A DNA stretch of 64,000 nucleotides from Arsenicicoccus sp. oral taxon 190 (lineage in GTDB: Bacteria; Actinomycetota; Actinomycetes; Actinomycetales; Dermatophilaceae), in contig NZ_CP012070.1 of assembly GCF_001189535.1 (NCBI RefSeq), positions 1,116,001-1,180,000 on the forward strand, in the 5' to 3' direction. Below the pieces are notes generated by a model. The model searched no databases. It worked only from the letters and a program-made list of their open reading frames with translations, and had not been told where the DNA came from. Position numbers and translations under genes: made by a program. Below, one piece after another: positions 1 to 8,700 of the stretch (position 1 is the stretch's first letter; each line of letters starts with the position of its first letter).

Positions 1-1108
1 TGTCCTGCTGCCGGTCGAGCTGACGCTCGTGGCGCTCTGCGCGCCGCGCGGCGGCCCGGCGAGCGGCCGACCTGGCGACGGAGCCGACGCCGCCGACGAC
101 CGCCCTGGCCCCCGCGGCCGTGGCCCCGGCCGCGGCGAGGGCCGCCGCCTCGGCCTTGCTCGGCGGGTGGTCCACGTCGGTGCGCAGGTCGTCGGCGAGG
201 GCGAAGGGCGCCGGTGCCGCGGTGGACACCGCAGGCGCCGGGTGGGTCGGGGCGTCGCGTGAGTCCGAGGGGTCCGAGGGGGCGGGGCTCCCGAGGGAGC
301 CGGACGCGCCGTGGGTGCCGGTCGAGCTCTGCCCGGGGCGCGGGTCGGCCGGCTCGTCGCCGGCCCTGAGCAGGCTCGCGACCGCCGCCGGGGACTCGGG
401 CCGGTCGGGACGCCGGGCGCCCAGGCCGGACACCACGAGGTGCTCGAGGTCGTCCGGGACGGCCGCCACCAGCTCGGACGGAGCAACGGGGGCGCCCGCG
501 ACCACGGGGGTGGGACGCAGCCGGACCTCTCCCGTCCCCGGCCAGGTGGCCGTGAGCGCGGCGTACAGCAGGGCGGTGAGCGCCGCGGCGTCGGTGCGGG
601 AGGCGTCGGCGTCGCTGACGTCGTCGCGGCCGCGCAGCGCGGCCTGCACGGCGAGGCCGCGCAGCTTGACCGCGCCGTCGCGCTGCCGCAGCACGTCGTC
701 CGGGGTGAGGTCGAGGTGGTGCAGCCCCCGCGTGCGGGCTCGCTCGAGCACCTCGGCGACGTCGCGGACGATGCGGCGGGCCTCGGGTGCGGGCAGCCCG
801 CCGTCGCCGAGCAGGTCGGTCAGGGTCGCGGCGCCCTCGGGGGCCTCCTCCACCACGTGGACCAGGCCGTCGTCGTCACCGGCGTCCAGGATGGGCAGCA
901 GCCGCGGGTCGGTGAGGGAGGACGCACGGCGCGCGGCGTCCAGGGCGGCGGGGGCCACCGGGTCGTCGGCGGGGAGCACGGTCACCCACACCCGCCGGCC
1001 GAAGGTGGTGTCGTCGGCCTCCCAGCGCTCCGCGCGCTCGGTGTGGTCGAGCCGCTGCCGGAGGTGGTAGCGGCCTCCGATGGACGTGCCCGGTCCCACA
1101 GCCGGCAT
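1..1108 (-). CDS. Protein kinase-like protein, probable pseudokinase (3' end cut by window edge)
   Basis: The frame opens with ATG at 1108, has a GGGAG ribosome site just upstream, and stays open to base 1, so the C-terminus lies outside the window. The N-terminus (GTSIGGRYHLRQRL) resembles the glycine-loop region of bacterial Ser/Thr kinases, but the catalytic signatures have decayed. The VAIK-type lysine is replaced in VWVTVL, the HRDLKPEN loop reads HHLDLTPDDVL, and the DFG motif is missing (KLRGLAV). This implies a non-catalytic kinase fold. It lies 69 bp downstream of murJ. In mycobacteria MurJ/MviN itself carries an intracellular pseudokinase domain that binds FhaA, so a separate pseudokinase partner for the lipid II flippase is a reasonable inference. 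After about residue 250 the visible part becomes Ser/Pro/Ala-rich. Confidence 0.75.
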   Translation of the reverse strand, partial: MPAVGPGTSIGGRYHLRQRLDHTERAERWEADDTTFGRRVWVTVLPADDPVAPAALDAARRASSLTDPRLLPILDAGDDDGLVHVVEEAPEGAATLTDLLGDGGLPAPEARRIVRDVAEVLERARTRGLHHLDLTPDDVLRQRDGAVKLRGLAVQAALRGRDDVSDADASRTDAAALTALLYAALTATWPGTGEVRLRPTPVVAGAPVAPSELVAAVPDDLEHLVVSGLGARRPDRPESPAAVASLLRAGDEPADPRPGQSSTGTHGASGSLGSPAPSDPSDSRDAPTHPAPAVSTAAPAPFALADDLRTDVDHPPSKAEAAALAAAGATAAGARAVVGGVGSVARSAARRAAARRAERHERQLDRQQD

Positions 1109-1177
1109 ACGTCACTCCCTCTCGTCGTGGTGCGCGGCCCGGGACGTCGGCTCGCGCACGGTGGCGCTCATCGCATC

Positions 1178-3013
1178 CTAGGGCGTCGTGCCTGCTGAGG
1201 TCCGGCGACGCAGCCGCGTGGTGAGGGGCGACAACAGCTCGTCGACCTCCCGCAGGTGGAAGACGCGCGACAGCGCGAAGAAGAGCAGGGCGAAGACCAG
1301 CCCCCCGACGGCCAGCTGCAGGAGGGAGGACACCGTGCCGGACCCGGCCAACCGGGACCCGAGCTCCACCACCCCCCAGGTGGCCAGGGCGGACAGGGCC
1401 GACACCAGCGTCAGGCGGACGTGCAGCCGGACGATGTGCTGCAGCGGCAACCCACCGACGCGACGTCCGGCGATGACCACGAAGGCCAGGGCGGCCACCA
1501 GGTTGCCCACGGTCTGACCGACGGCGATGAGCGCCACGACGTGCTCCCGGGGACCGGCGAGCGCCAGCAGGGCGGCGGCGACCTGGACCGCCGTCAGCAA
1601 CGCCTGCAGGTAGAGGTTGGTGCGACCGTCCTCCAGGGCGAAGAGGAACCGCTGCTGCAGGGTCGTCCACCCGAACGGGATCAGCCCGAGCACCATGATG
1701 GCGAAGACCAGCGCGGTCTCGCCGAGCGCATGGCCGTGGACGCCGGGGACCAGCGACATCCCCGGCACCGCGAGGGGGAGGGCCACGGCCGTGACGGGCA
1801 CCAGCGCGACCGACGGCATCGTGAGACCCCGGGTCACGAGACGCCGCAGGCCGGCGGTGTCCGCGTCGTGCACGGCCCGGGACATGCGGGGATACAGGGC
1901 TGTGAGGATCGAGACCGTGATCACCCCGTGGGGCAGCATGAAGATCAGGAAGGCCAGCTGGTAGACCGTGACACCCGCGACGTCCTGCCCGGAGTCGTGG
2001 GCCCAGCCGGCCACGCGGTTCATGACGGCCACGCAGGTGTAGCCACCCAGCTGGGCGACGGCGAGGGCGGCGAACGCCCACCCGGCCATGGTCGAGGCCG
2101 ACCGGAAGCCGTAGCCGCGGAAGCCCCAGCGGGGGCGCCACCGGAAGCCGCTCGCGCGGAGGTCGGGGACCAGCGCCAGGGCCTGCAGGGCGATGCCGGC
2201 CGTGCTGGTCCCGGCGAGCAGCCAGATCATCGGCGGGGTCCAGACCTGCGGCCGGGTCCCCCAGGACCAGAGGAAGATCCCCATGCCGACGATCTGCACA
2301 AGGTTGGCCAGCACCGGGGTCCACATGAAGGACGCGTAGCGCCCGCGGGCGTTGAGGACCTGGCCGAGGACGGCATACAGGCCGTAGAAGAAGATCTGCG
2401 GGAGGCAGATGATGGCGAAGGCCGTGGCCAGGCCCCGCGCTGCGGGACCCACCTGGTAGAGCACCACCAGCGGATAGGCCAGGGCGGTGGCGAGCGCCGC
2501 GACCAGCAGGATCGCGCCGATGCAGATCGTCAGCAGCCGGTCCACGACGTCCTGCCCACCGTCCGGCCGCTTCATGGCCTTGGTGATCTGCGGGATCAGC
2601 ACGGCGGTGAGCAACCCGCCGGAGAGCAGCATGTAGATGGTGTTGGGCAGCTGGTTGGCCGTGTTGAACGCGTCGGCGGCCGCCCCGGTCACGCCCAGGC
2701 AGGCGACGAGCATCAGCTGACGCACCAGACCCAGGGGGCGTGACACGAGCGAGCCGGCCGCCATCAGCGCGCTCGCGCGACCCACGCTCTGCTCCCGGAC
2801 CACGCCCCCGCTGCCGGCACCGGCGGAGTCCGTATGCCGCGCCTGCCGCTCCTCCTCGCGCTGCCCGGCGGCGGTGGCGGCGTCGGGGTCCGGCACCGCG
2901 CCGCTGGTCTCCTCGGGGTCGAGCAGCGCGCCCTCGGGCTGGTCGGGGCCGCTCGGGTCCGGTGACTTCCGTGAGTCCTGCGGGTCGCGCGTGTCGTGGC
3001 GGGTGCTGCTCAT
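1178..3013 (-). CDS. murJ: Lipid II flippase MurJ (MviN family)
   Basis: The 611-residue integral membrane protein moves lipid-linked peptidoglycan precursor across the cytoplasmic membrane. The first roughly 78 residues are hydrophilic, Asp/Pro/Glu-rich and probably disordered. The MVF/MviN fold then begins at SALMAAGSLVSRPLGLVRQ and holds about 14 hydrophobic segments, including the typical AFNTANQLPNTIYMLLSGG stretch. The C-terminus is a short Arg-rich tail (TTRLRRRTSAGTTP). The start ATG overlaps the TGA of the upstream DUF6049 gene (ATGA), so translation is probably coupled. The order NUDIX, DUF6049, murJ, kinase-like is common near the actinobacterial origin. A related MOP-superfamily flippase is the only alternative, and context strongly favours MurJ. 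Confidence 0.92.
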   Translation of the reverse strand: MSSTRHDTRDPQDSRKSPDPSGPDQPEGALLDPEETSGAVPDPDAATAAGQREEERQARHTDSAGAGSGGVVREQSVGRASALMAAGSLVSRPLGLVRQLMLVACLGVTGAAADAFNTANQLPNTIYMLLSGGLLTAVLIPQITKAMKRPDGGQDVVDRLLTICIGAILLVAALATALAYPLVVLYQVGPAARGLATAFAIICLPQIFFYGLYAVLGQVLNARGRYASFMWTPVLANLVQIVGMGIFLWSWGTRPQVWTPPMIWLLAGTSTAGIALQALALVPDLRASGFRWRPRWGFRGYGFRSASTMAGWAFAALAVAQLGGYTCVAVMNRVAGWAHDSGQDVAGVTVYQLAFLIFMLPHGVITVSILTALYPRMSRAVHDADTAGLRRLVTRGLTMPSVALVPVTAVALPLAVPGMSLVPGVHGHALGETALVFAIMVLGLIPFGWTTLQQRFLFALEDGRTNLYLQALLTAVQVAAALLALAGPREHVVALIAVGQTVGNLVAALAFVVIAGRRVGGLPLQHIVRLHVRLTLVSALSALATWGVVELGSRLAGSGTVSSLLQLAVGGLVFALLFFALSRVFHLREVDELLSPLTTRLRRRTSAGTTP

Positions 3014-5436
3014 CTCAGGTCCTTGGGAGAGCGATGGGGGCCGAGGACGGCGTCGGCGACCGCGTGGGTGTCGCCCAGCTCGCGCTGGGCTCGGGTCGGG
3101 CTGCGGCGCAGCGAGCGGGCGAGCCCGAGCACCAGGATCGCGCCGACGATACCGGCGATGAGCACGAAGACCCACACGCTGGTCGGGCGGACGTTCATGT
3201 CGACGGTGGTCGGGACGCCGAGGACCGTGCCGTCCGGGGTGGTCAGGCGGGCCTCGAGGGGCACCGTGCCCGCGCCCAGCGCCGTGACCTGCACCTGCGT
3301 CGTGGTGCGGCTGCCCGCCGCGACCGAGATCGGGCCCGGCGACCGGTCGACCCGCAGCTTGGGGCTGCCGGGGACGAGCTCGAGGCGGACCCCGTGGACG
3401 GCATACGGAAGGGCGTTGGTGACCGTGATCTGGATGGTGCCGGTGTCGGCGAGGAAGTTGATGGTGCTGGGCCGGACCTGGATCCCCTGGGCCGTGCCGG
3501 ACAGCGAACCGGTGACGGCGTGCCGCAGGGTCTCCCACGACCCGGGCTGACCCCGCCAGCGGGCCGACGCGAGGTCGCGCACCCCGGTGGTCCACGACCC
3601 GGCGGACACCTGCTCGGGTGGCAGCACCTGGGCGAGGCCCGACGCCGTGGCGGCGTCCTGCTCCAGGGCGGAGATGCGTTCGGCGTCGAGGGGGGAGACG
3701 CCGACGTGGGGCGAGCCGGTGGCCGGTCCGGACGCGTCCGGGCTCTGGCCCAGGATGCTGCTGGTGGCCACCTGCCGCAGCCACGGCGCGGTGCCGCTCG
3801 CGGTCCAGAGCCGCCGCAGCGCGGGACCGGACATCGCGGTGTCCCGGGGGATCGTGACCAGAGCGGTGCGCCGGGTGCCGGGCAGCTCGCCGAGCAGGGT
3901 CAGCGACTGGCCGAGGAACTCCTGCACCAGCTGGGCGTCCGAGGCGGTGCGGGTGCCGGCGGTGACGGCGCTCAGGCGTTCGTCGTAGGCGAGCAGCGGC
4001 AGGCCGCCGGCGCTGCGCTGCGCTGCGCCGGGGGTGGTGCCGCGCCACGACGCGACCGTGGCCGAGGAGACCAGGGCCGCCGTCGGTGCGCCGTGACCCG
4101 TGAGGAGCGGCCACTGCGTCGAGCGGTCGGTGTCCCACCGCCCGTCCGCGGGCCATGCCACCGAGCTCGGCAGGGACCGCCCGAGCGGTGCGTCCAGCGG
4201 GCTGGCACCGCTCGGGTAGAGCACCTCGCGGAGCCGGTCGTCGAGCCCGCTGTCCAGCAGCGCCGCGGTGTCGGGGTCATGGGTGGGCAGGCCCCACAAC
4301 GGCTGGTCGTCGCCGAGGGCCTTGAGCCGCGCGGCCAGCTGCTGGGCGTCGCGGGCGGCCCCGGCCAGGGCCGCGGGGGTGGAGGCGGCGGGCGGTGCGG
4401 GCGAGGGAGTCGAGGGCGCTGCCGTGCCCGGGGTCGCCGGCGCTGCCGGAGCCGTCGCGGCGGAGCCGGCCGAGGTGGCGGGGCTGGAGGCACCCGTCCG
4501 GGATGACGTGGCGCCGGGTGTCGGCAGGGCTGGGGTGGTGGGGTTGGTCGGGGACGTCGGAGTGCTCGGTGTGGCCGGTGTGCTCAGGGAGGGCGCCGGC
4601 TCGGGCGACGAGGCGGTGACCAGCCCGCCCGCCCGGGTCGGGGGCGCCACCACCGCCGGGTCGACCAGCCACGTGACCGGGGTGCCCGAGGCGGCGTCAA
4701 GCCGGTGCTGCAACGGCCCGCCCGGGCCCACCGCCCGGGTCCACGCCGCCCCGACCTGCTGGTCGGTGCCGGCCGTCAGCTCGGGGTCGGCGGGCAGCGT
4801 CAGCGGCGCCACCCAGGCCAGCCGCAGCGGCTCGAACTCCTCGGCCCGGCCGACCCAGGGCACCACCGTCCGGGCGATCCCGGCCTGCCCCTCGGCGCTG
4901 CGGACCTCGACGGCCAGCGGGTAGGCCCCGAAGGGCGCGCCCCGGGACAGCTGGGACCGCGGCACGGTCAGCGACAGGGTGGTCGAGCCCCCTCCGGGCA
5001 GGCCGGCGGGCAGCTGCTGGGTCGTGGCCACCCGCCCGGCGAGCGGGCGGGGCGAGCTGTCGTGCAGCCAGGACGCGAGCTCTTCGCGACCGGTGACGGC
5101 CGAGGCCCCGGTGAGCACCCTCGCGGTCAGCGGGCCGGTCCCAGACCCCGCGGTTGCGGAGACGGTGACCTGGACCCGCAGGTCCTGACCGGGGCGGACC
5201 ACCGTCGGGCTGAGCTCGTCGAGGCGGACCTGCACCGGAGCGGTCGTGGCCGTCGTGACCGTCGTGGCCGGAGCCGCCCCGGGGGCCACCCCCAGTGCCA
5301 TCCCCGGAGCCACCGCCGGGGGCGCGAGCGGGCGGTGAGGGGCGCCGTGGGCAGGCGGCATACGGCCTGCACCGGCGGAGGCCAGCGAAAGGGCCGCGGC
5401 CACCGCGGCGCCGAGCCGCACGAGCCGACCGCTCAC
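3010..5436 (-). CDS. DUF6049 family secreted, membrane-anchored protein
   Basis: This 808-residue protein has an N-terminal signal peptide (about residues 1-31, AAVAAALSLASAGAG) and a low-complexity Pro/Ser/Thr/Ala stretch in the middle. One C-terminal membrane helix at about residues 753-773 (WVFVLIAGIVGAILVLGLA) is followed by a 35-residue cytoplasmic tail. Most of the chain is therefore outside the membrane. Length, topology and position between a NUDIX gene and murJ match the actinobacterial DUF6049 family, whose function is unknown; a cell-envelope role is inferred from context. The start is a GTG that overlaps the NUDIX stop (GTGA), and the stop overlaps the murJ start, so all three are probably co-translated. 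The low-complexity stretch may be a wall-spanning linker. Confidence 0.8.
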   Translation of the reverse strand: MSGRLVRLGAAVAAALSLASAGAGRMPPAHGAPHRPLAPPAVAPGMALGVAPGAAPATTVTTATTAPVQVRLDELSPTVVRPGQDLRVQVTVSATAGSGTGPLTARVLTGASAVTGREELASWLHDSSPRPLAGRVATTQQLPAGLPGGGSTTLSLTVPRSQLSRGAPFGAYPLAVEVRSAEGQAGIARTVVPWVGRAEEFEPLRLAWVAPLTLPADPELTAGTDQQVGAAWTRAVGPGGPLQHRLDAASGTPVTWLVDPAVVAPPTRAGGLVTASSPEPAPSLSTPATPSTPTSPTNPTTPALPTPGATSSRTGASSPATSAGSAATAPAAPATPGTAAPSTPSPAPPAASTPAALAGAARDAQQLAARLKALGDDQPLWGLPTHDPDTAALLDSGLDDRLREVLYPSGASPLDAPLGRSLPSSVAWPADGRWDTDRSTQWPLLTGHGAPTAALVSSATVASWRGTTPGAAQRSAGGLPLLAYDERLSAVTAGTRTASDAQLVQEFLGQSLTLLGELPGTRRTALVTIPRDTAMSGPALRRLWTASGTAPWLRQVATSSILGQSPDASGPATGSPHVGVSPLDAERISALEQDAATASGLAQVLPPEQVSAGSWTTGVRDLASARWRGQPGSWETLRHAVTGSLSGTAQGIQVRPSTINFLADTGTIQITVTNALPYAVHGVRLELVPGSPKLRVDRSPGPISVAAGSRTTTQVQVTALGAGTVPLEARLTTPDGTVLGVPTTVDMNVRPTSVWVFVLIAGIVGAILVLGLARSLRRSPTRAQRELGDTHAVADAVLGPHRSPKDLR

Positions 5437-5924
5437 CGGTCACCTGCGAGGCGCTGCCAGGCCGCCGCGGCGATCCGCCTCTCGTTGGGGAAGGTCAGCT
5501 CGGTGGTGTTGTCCCCCAGACGCACCCACGCCACGTCGATCGCCTCGTTGTCGGGGTCGTTGTCGATGGTCAGGTGCCCCCCGAGCGCCTCGAGCAGGTA
5601 GTGGTGCACCACCTTGTGCACCCGCGACGACGCGGTCGTGAACCAGTAGTCGATGGACCCCAGCGGGGCGATGACCCGCCCGTGGATGCCGGTCTCCTCC
5701 GCGACCTCCCGCACCGCGGTCTCCTCGAGGGTCTCCGCGCCCTCGATGTGCCCCTTGGGCAGGCACCACTCGATGCGGCCCGCCCGGTTGCGGCGGGCGA
5801 TGATCGCGAGCTCCGCCAGCCCCCGCTGCACCCGCACGATGACCCCGCCGGCCGAGACCTCCTCCACCGCCGGCAGCCGGCGCGGGTAGCGCGCCGGGGG
5901 GCTCGAGGGGTAGGGAGTGCTCAC
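5433..5924 (-). CDS. NUDIX hydrolase
   Basis: This 163-residue NUDIX-fold pyrophosphohydrolase carries a complete Nudix box, GHIEGAETLEETAVREVAEE followed by TGI, with the metal-binding REVAEE core intact. Family members hydrolyse nucleoside diphosphates linked to another group; the substrate cannot be read from sequence. The start is GTG, six bases after a TACAGT -10 hexamer on the minus strand, so the mRNA is probably leaderless. It is the first gene of a unit with the DUF6049 gene and murJ, and it is divergent from cca. A NUDIX gene next to the tRNA nucleotidyltransferase is a common actinobacterial arrangement. Confidence 0.88.
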   Translation of the reverse strand: MSTPYPSSPPARYPRRLPAVEEVSAGGVIVRVQRGLAELAIIARRNRAGRIEWCLPKGHIEGAETLEETAVREVAEETGIHGRVIAPLGSIDYWFTTASSRVHKVVHHYLLEALGGHLTIDNDPDNEAIDVAWVRLGDNTTELTFPNERRIAAAAWQRLAGDR

Positions 5925-6023
5925 CCCAGCACTGTAACGAGAGAGCCTGGGCCGCAGGGTCTGCCACGTCGGGCGGCCGCACGAGTCCGGCGTCCCGCGC
6001 GAACTCTTCTAAGGTGGTGTGCT

Positions 6024-7496
6024 GTGCCTGGACCCACCCCTGCCCCGACCGACGAGCTGCTCGCCGCTGCCGCCCGCCGCCTCGCCCCCGTCACGGGCCT
6101 GCTGAGCGAGCTCGGCGCGGTCTTCGGCGCCGCGGGGCACGAGCTCGCGCTCGTCGGGGGACCCGTCCGGGACGCCGTGCTGGGGCGGACCTCCACCGAC
6201 CTCGACCTCACCACCGACGCCCGCCCCGAGCAGACCGAGCGGCTGCTGCGCGGCTGGGGGGACGCGCTGTGGGACGTGGGTCGCGCGTTCGGCACCATCG
6301 GGGCCCGCAAGGGCGACTGGCAGGTGGAGGTCACGACCTACCGCAAGGACGCCTACGACCGGACGAGCCGCAAGCCGGCCGTCACGTATGGCGACACCCT
6401 CGAGGACGACCTCGTGCGCCGCGACTTCACCGTCAACGCGATGGCGCTGCGGCTGCCCGACCTGACCTTCGTCGACCCCCACGACGGGCTCGGCGACCTG
6501 GCGCGCGGGGTGCTGCGGACCCCCGGCACCCCGGCCGAGTCCTTCGGCGACGACCCGCTGCGGATGATGCGGGCCGCGCGGTTCGTGGCGCAGCTGGGCC
6601 TGACGCTGGACCCCGCCGTGCGCCAGGCGATGACCGAGCGCGCCGAGTCGCTGCGGATGATCTCCGCCGAACGGGTGCGCGACGAGCTGGTCAAGCTGCT
6701 GCTCTCCGACGACCCCCGCTCCGGGCTGACCGTCCTGGTCGAGACCGGCCTCGCCGAGATCGTGCTGCCCGAGCTGCCCGCGATGCTGGCCACCGTCGAC
6801 GAGCACAACCGGCACAAGGACGTCTACGAGCACTCGCTGACCGTGCTGGAGCAGGCGATCGCGCTCGAGACGCCGGCCCCGGGTGACGGCGGCGGCGTCA
6901 TACGGCCTGACCTGGTGCTGAGGCTGGCCGCGCTGCTCCACGACATCGGCAAGCCCGCGACCCGGCGGTTCGAGCCGGACGGCGGGGTGAGCTTCCACCA
7001 CCACGAGCTGGTGGGGGCCCGGATGGCGACCAAGCGGCTCAAGGCGCTGCGCTTCGACAAGGAGACCACCAAGGCGGTGTCCCGCCTGATCGAGCTGCAC
7101 CTGCGGTTCCACGGGTATGGCGAGGGCGAGTGGACGGACTCCGCGGTGCGTCGCTATGTCACCGACGCCGGGCCGTTGCTGTCCCGCCTGCACCTGCTCA
7201 CCCGGGCGGACTGCACGACCCGCAACGTCCGCAAGGCGCGGCGGCTGCAGCGGACCTACGACGACCTGGAGGCCCGCATCGAGCGGCTGCAGACCGAGGA
7301 GGAGCTCGCCGCGGTGCGCCCCGAGCTCAACGGCAACGAGATCGCCGAGGTCCTGGGGATCGCGCCCGGGCCGGTGCTGGGCCGCGCCTACAAGCACCTG
7401 CTCGCGGTCCGGCTCGACGAGGGCGTGATCGGGCGCGAGGAGGCGGCCCTGCGGCTGAAGCAGTGGTGGGCCGAGCAGCCGGATTCCCAGGGCTGA
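6024..7496 (+). CDS. cca: CCA tRNA nucleotidyltransferase
   Basis: The 490-residue enzyme adds or repairs the 3'-terminal CCA of tRNAs, using CTP and ATP without a nucleic acid template. The class II polymerase-beta-type head shows GGPVRDAVLGR at about residues 45-55, the metal-binding DLDLTTDA just after, and RRDFTVNAMAL. An HD phosphohydrolase domain with LLHDIGKP lies in the C-terminal half, as in actinobacterial Cca/PcnA proteins. GTG at 6024 is chosen because it follows a TAAGGT hexamer by 8 bases and gives the expected N-terminus; the reading frame remains open far upstream into antisense of the NUDIX gene. It is divergent from the NUDIX-murJ unit. In many actinobacteria ino1 and ponA lie close downstream, but here a polysaccharide island intervenes. 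Confidence 0.93.
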   Translation: MPGPTPAPTDELLAAAARRLAPVTGLLSELGAVFGAAGHELALVGGPVRDAVLGRTSTDLDLTTDARPEQTERLLRGWGDALWDVGRAFGTIGARKGDWQVEVTTYRKDAYDRTSRKPAVTYGDTLEDDLVRRDFTVNAMALRLPDLTFVDPHDGLGDLARGVLRTPGTPAESFGDDPLRMMRAARFVAQLGLTLDPAVRQAMTERAESLRMISAERVRDELVKLLLSDDPRSGLTVLVETGLAEIVLPELPAMLATVDEHNRHKDVYEHSLTVLEQAIALETPAPGDGGGVIRPDLVLRLAALLHDIGKPATRRFEPDGGVSFHHHELVGARMATKRLKALRFDKETTKAVSRLIELHLRFHGYGEGEWTDSAVRRYVTDAGPLLSRLHLLTRADCTTRNVRKARRLQRTYDDLEARIERLQTEEELAAVRPELNGNEIAEVLGIAPGPVLGRAYKHLLAVRLDEGVIGREEAALRLKQWWAEQPDSQG

Positions 7497-7563
7497 GGCT
7501 CGGCCCGCGGGGCGCACCGGCGCGGTGGCCGGCGTGGTCCGGCACGGTCGATATCGTGGCGGC

Positions 7564-8628
7564 GTGAAGATCCTCAGCGTCGTCGGAGCCCGTCCCCAGT
7601 TCGTCAAGCTGGCGCCCATCGCGCACGCCATGGCCGAGGCGGGCGTCGAGCACGTCATCGTCCACACCGGGCAGCACTACGACCACGCGATGAGCGACTC
7701 GTTCTTCGAGGAGCTCGGCATCCCGGCCCCCGACGAGAACCTCACCGTCGGCTCGGGCACCCACGGCCGGCAGACCGGCGCGATGCTGGCCGGGATGGAC
7801 GAGGTCCTGGAGCGGCACCGCCCGGACGGCGTGCTCGTCTACGGCGACACCAACTCCACGCTGGCGGGGACCCTGTCCGCGGTGAAGATGCACGTGCCGC
7901 TCGCCCACCTCGAGGCCGGGCTGCGGTCCTTCAACCGCCGCATGCCCGAGGAGCACAACCGGGTCCTGACCGACCACGCGGCGGACCTGTGCCTCGCCCC
8001 GACCGAGGTGGCGATGGCCCACCTCGCGGCCGAGGGCATCACCGACCGTGCGGTGCTCGTGGGGGACGTCATGACCGACGTGCTCCACCAGGTCCGCGAC
8101 CGGGTCGCCGACCTCGAGCCCTCGCTGCCCGTGGACACCACGCAGCCCTACCGCGTGGCGACCCTGCACCGCGCCGACAACACCGACGACGAGCAGCAGC
8201 TGCGGACGATCCTGGACAACCTGGCGTCGCTGGACGTCCCGACGCTGCTGCTCGCCCACCCCCGGCTGCGGGCCAAGGCCGCGGAGTTCGGCCTGGACCT
8301 GTCCGCCGGATCGGTCGTCGCCGCGGACCCGCTGCCCTACCCGCAGCTCGTGCGCGCCGTGATGGGCTCGGCGGGCGTCATCACCGACTCGGGCGGCCTG
8401 CAGAAGGAGGCCTTCCTGCTGCGGGTGCCCTGCACCACGGTGCGCACCGAGACCGAGTGGGTCGAGACGGTGGAGCTCGGCTGGAACGTCCTGGTCACGG
8501 ACCCGGCCACGCTCGCCCGGGACGTCGACCGCCCCCAGCCCGCGCCCACCGAGGCCACGCCGTATGGCGACGGCCACGCCGCCACCCGGGTCGTGCAGGA
8601 GCTGCAGCGCTGGCGCGAGCGGGGCTGA
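7564..8628 (+). CDS. UDP-N-acetylglucosamine 2-epimerase family (WecB/WbpI-like)
   Basis: The 354-residue GT-B-fold epimerase would invert C2 of UDP-GlcNAc, or of UDP-2,3-diacetamido-glucuronate if it acts like WbpI. Family signatures are VVGARPQFVK, HTGQHYD, VYGDTNSTLAG, HLEAGLRSF, MPEEHNR and ITDSGGLQKEAF. GTG at 7564 follows TATCGT by seven bases, so the message may be leaderless, and it gives the canonical KILSVVGARP start. Its partners lie 6-11 kb downstream on the other strand: a dehydrogenase, an acetyltransferase, an aminotransferase and a Gfo/Idh/MocA protein. Whether the substrate is UDP-GlcNAc (WecB) or the diacetamido uronic acid (WbpI) cannot be settled by eye. Confidence 0.88.
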   Translation: MKILSVVGARPQFVKLAPIAHAMAEAGVEHVIVHTGQHYDHAMSDSFFEELGIPAPDENLTVGSGTHGRQTGAMLAGMDEVLERHRPDGVLVYGDTNSTLAGTLSAVKMHVPLAHLEAGLRSFNRRMPEEHNRVLTDHAADLCLAPTEVAMAHLAAEGITDRAVLVGDVMTDVLHQVRDRVADLEPSLPVDTTQPYRVATLHRADNTDDEQQLRTILDNLASLDVPTLLLAHPRLRAKAAEFGLDLSAGSVVAADPLPYPQLVRAVMGSAGVITDSGGLQKEAFLLRVPCTTVRTETEWVETVELGWNVLVTDPATLARDVDRPQPAPTEATPYGDGHAATRVVQELQRWRERG

Positions 8629-8700
8629 CGCCTCCCGGGGCCGCGAGGCGGGAGCGGCGGCGGGCGACCTCGGTCGGCGGTTGACCTCAGGTCGCGGGCC

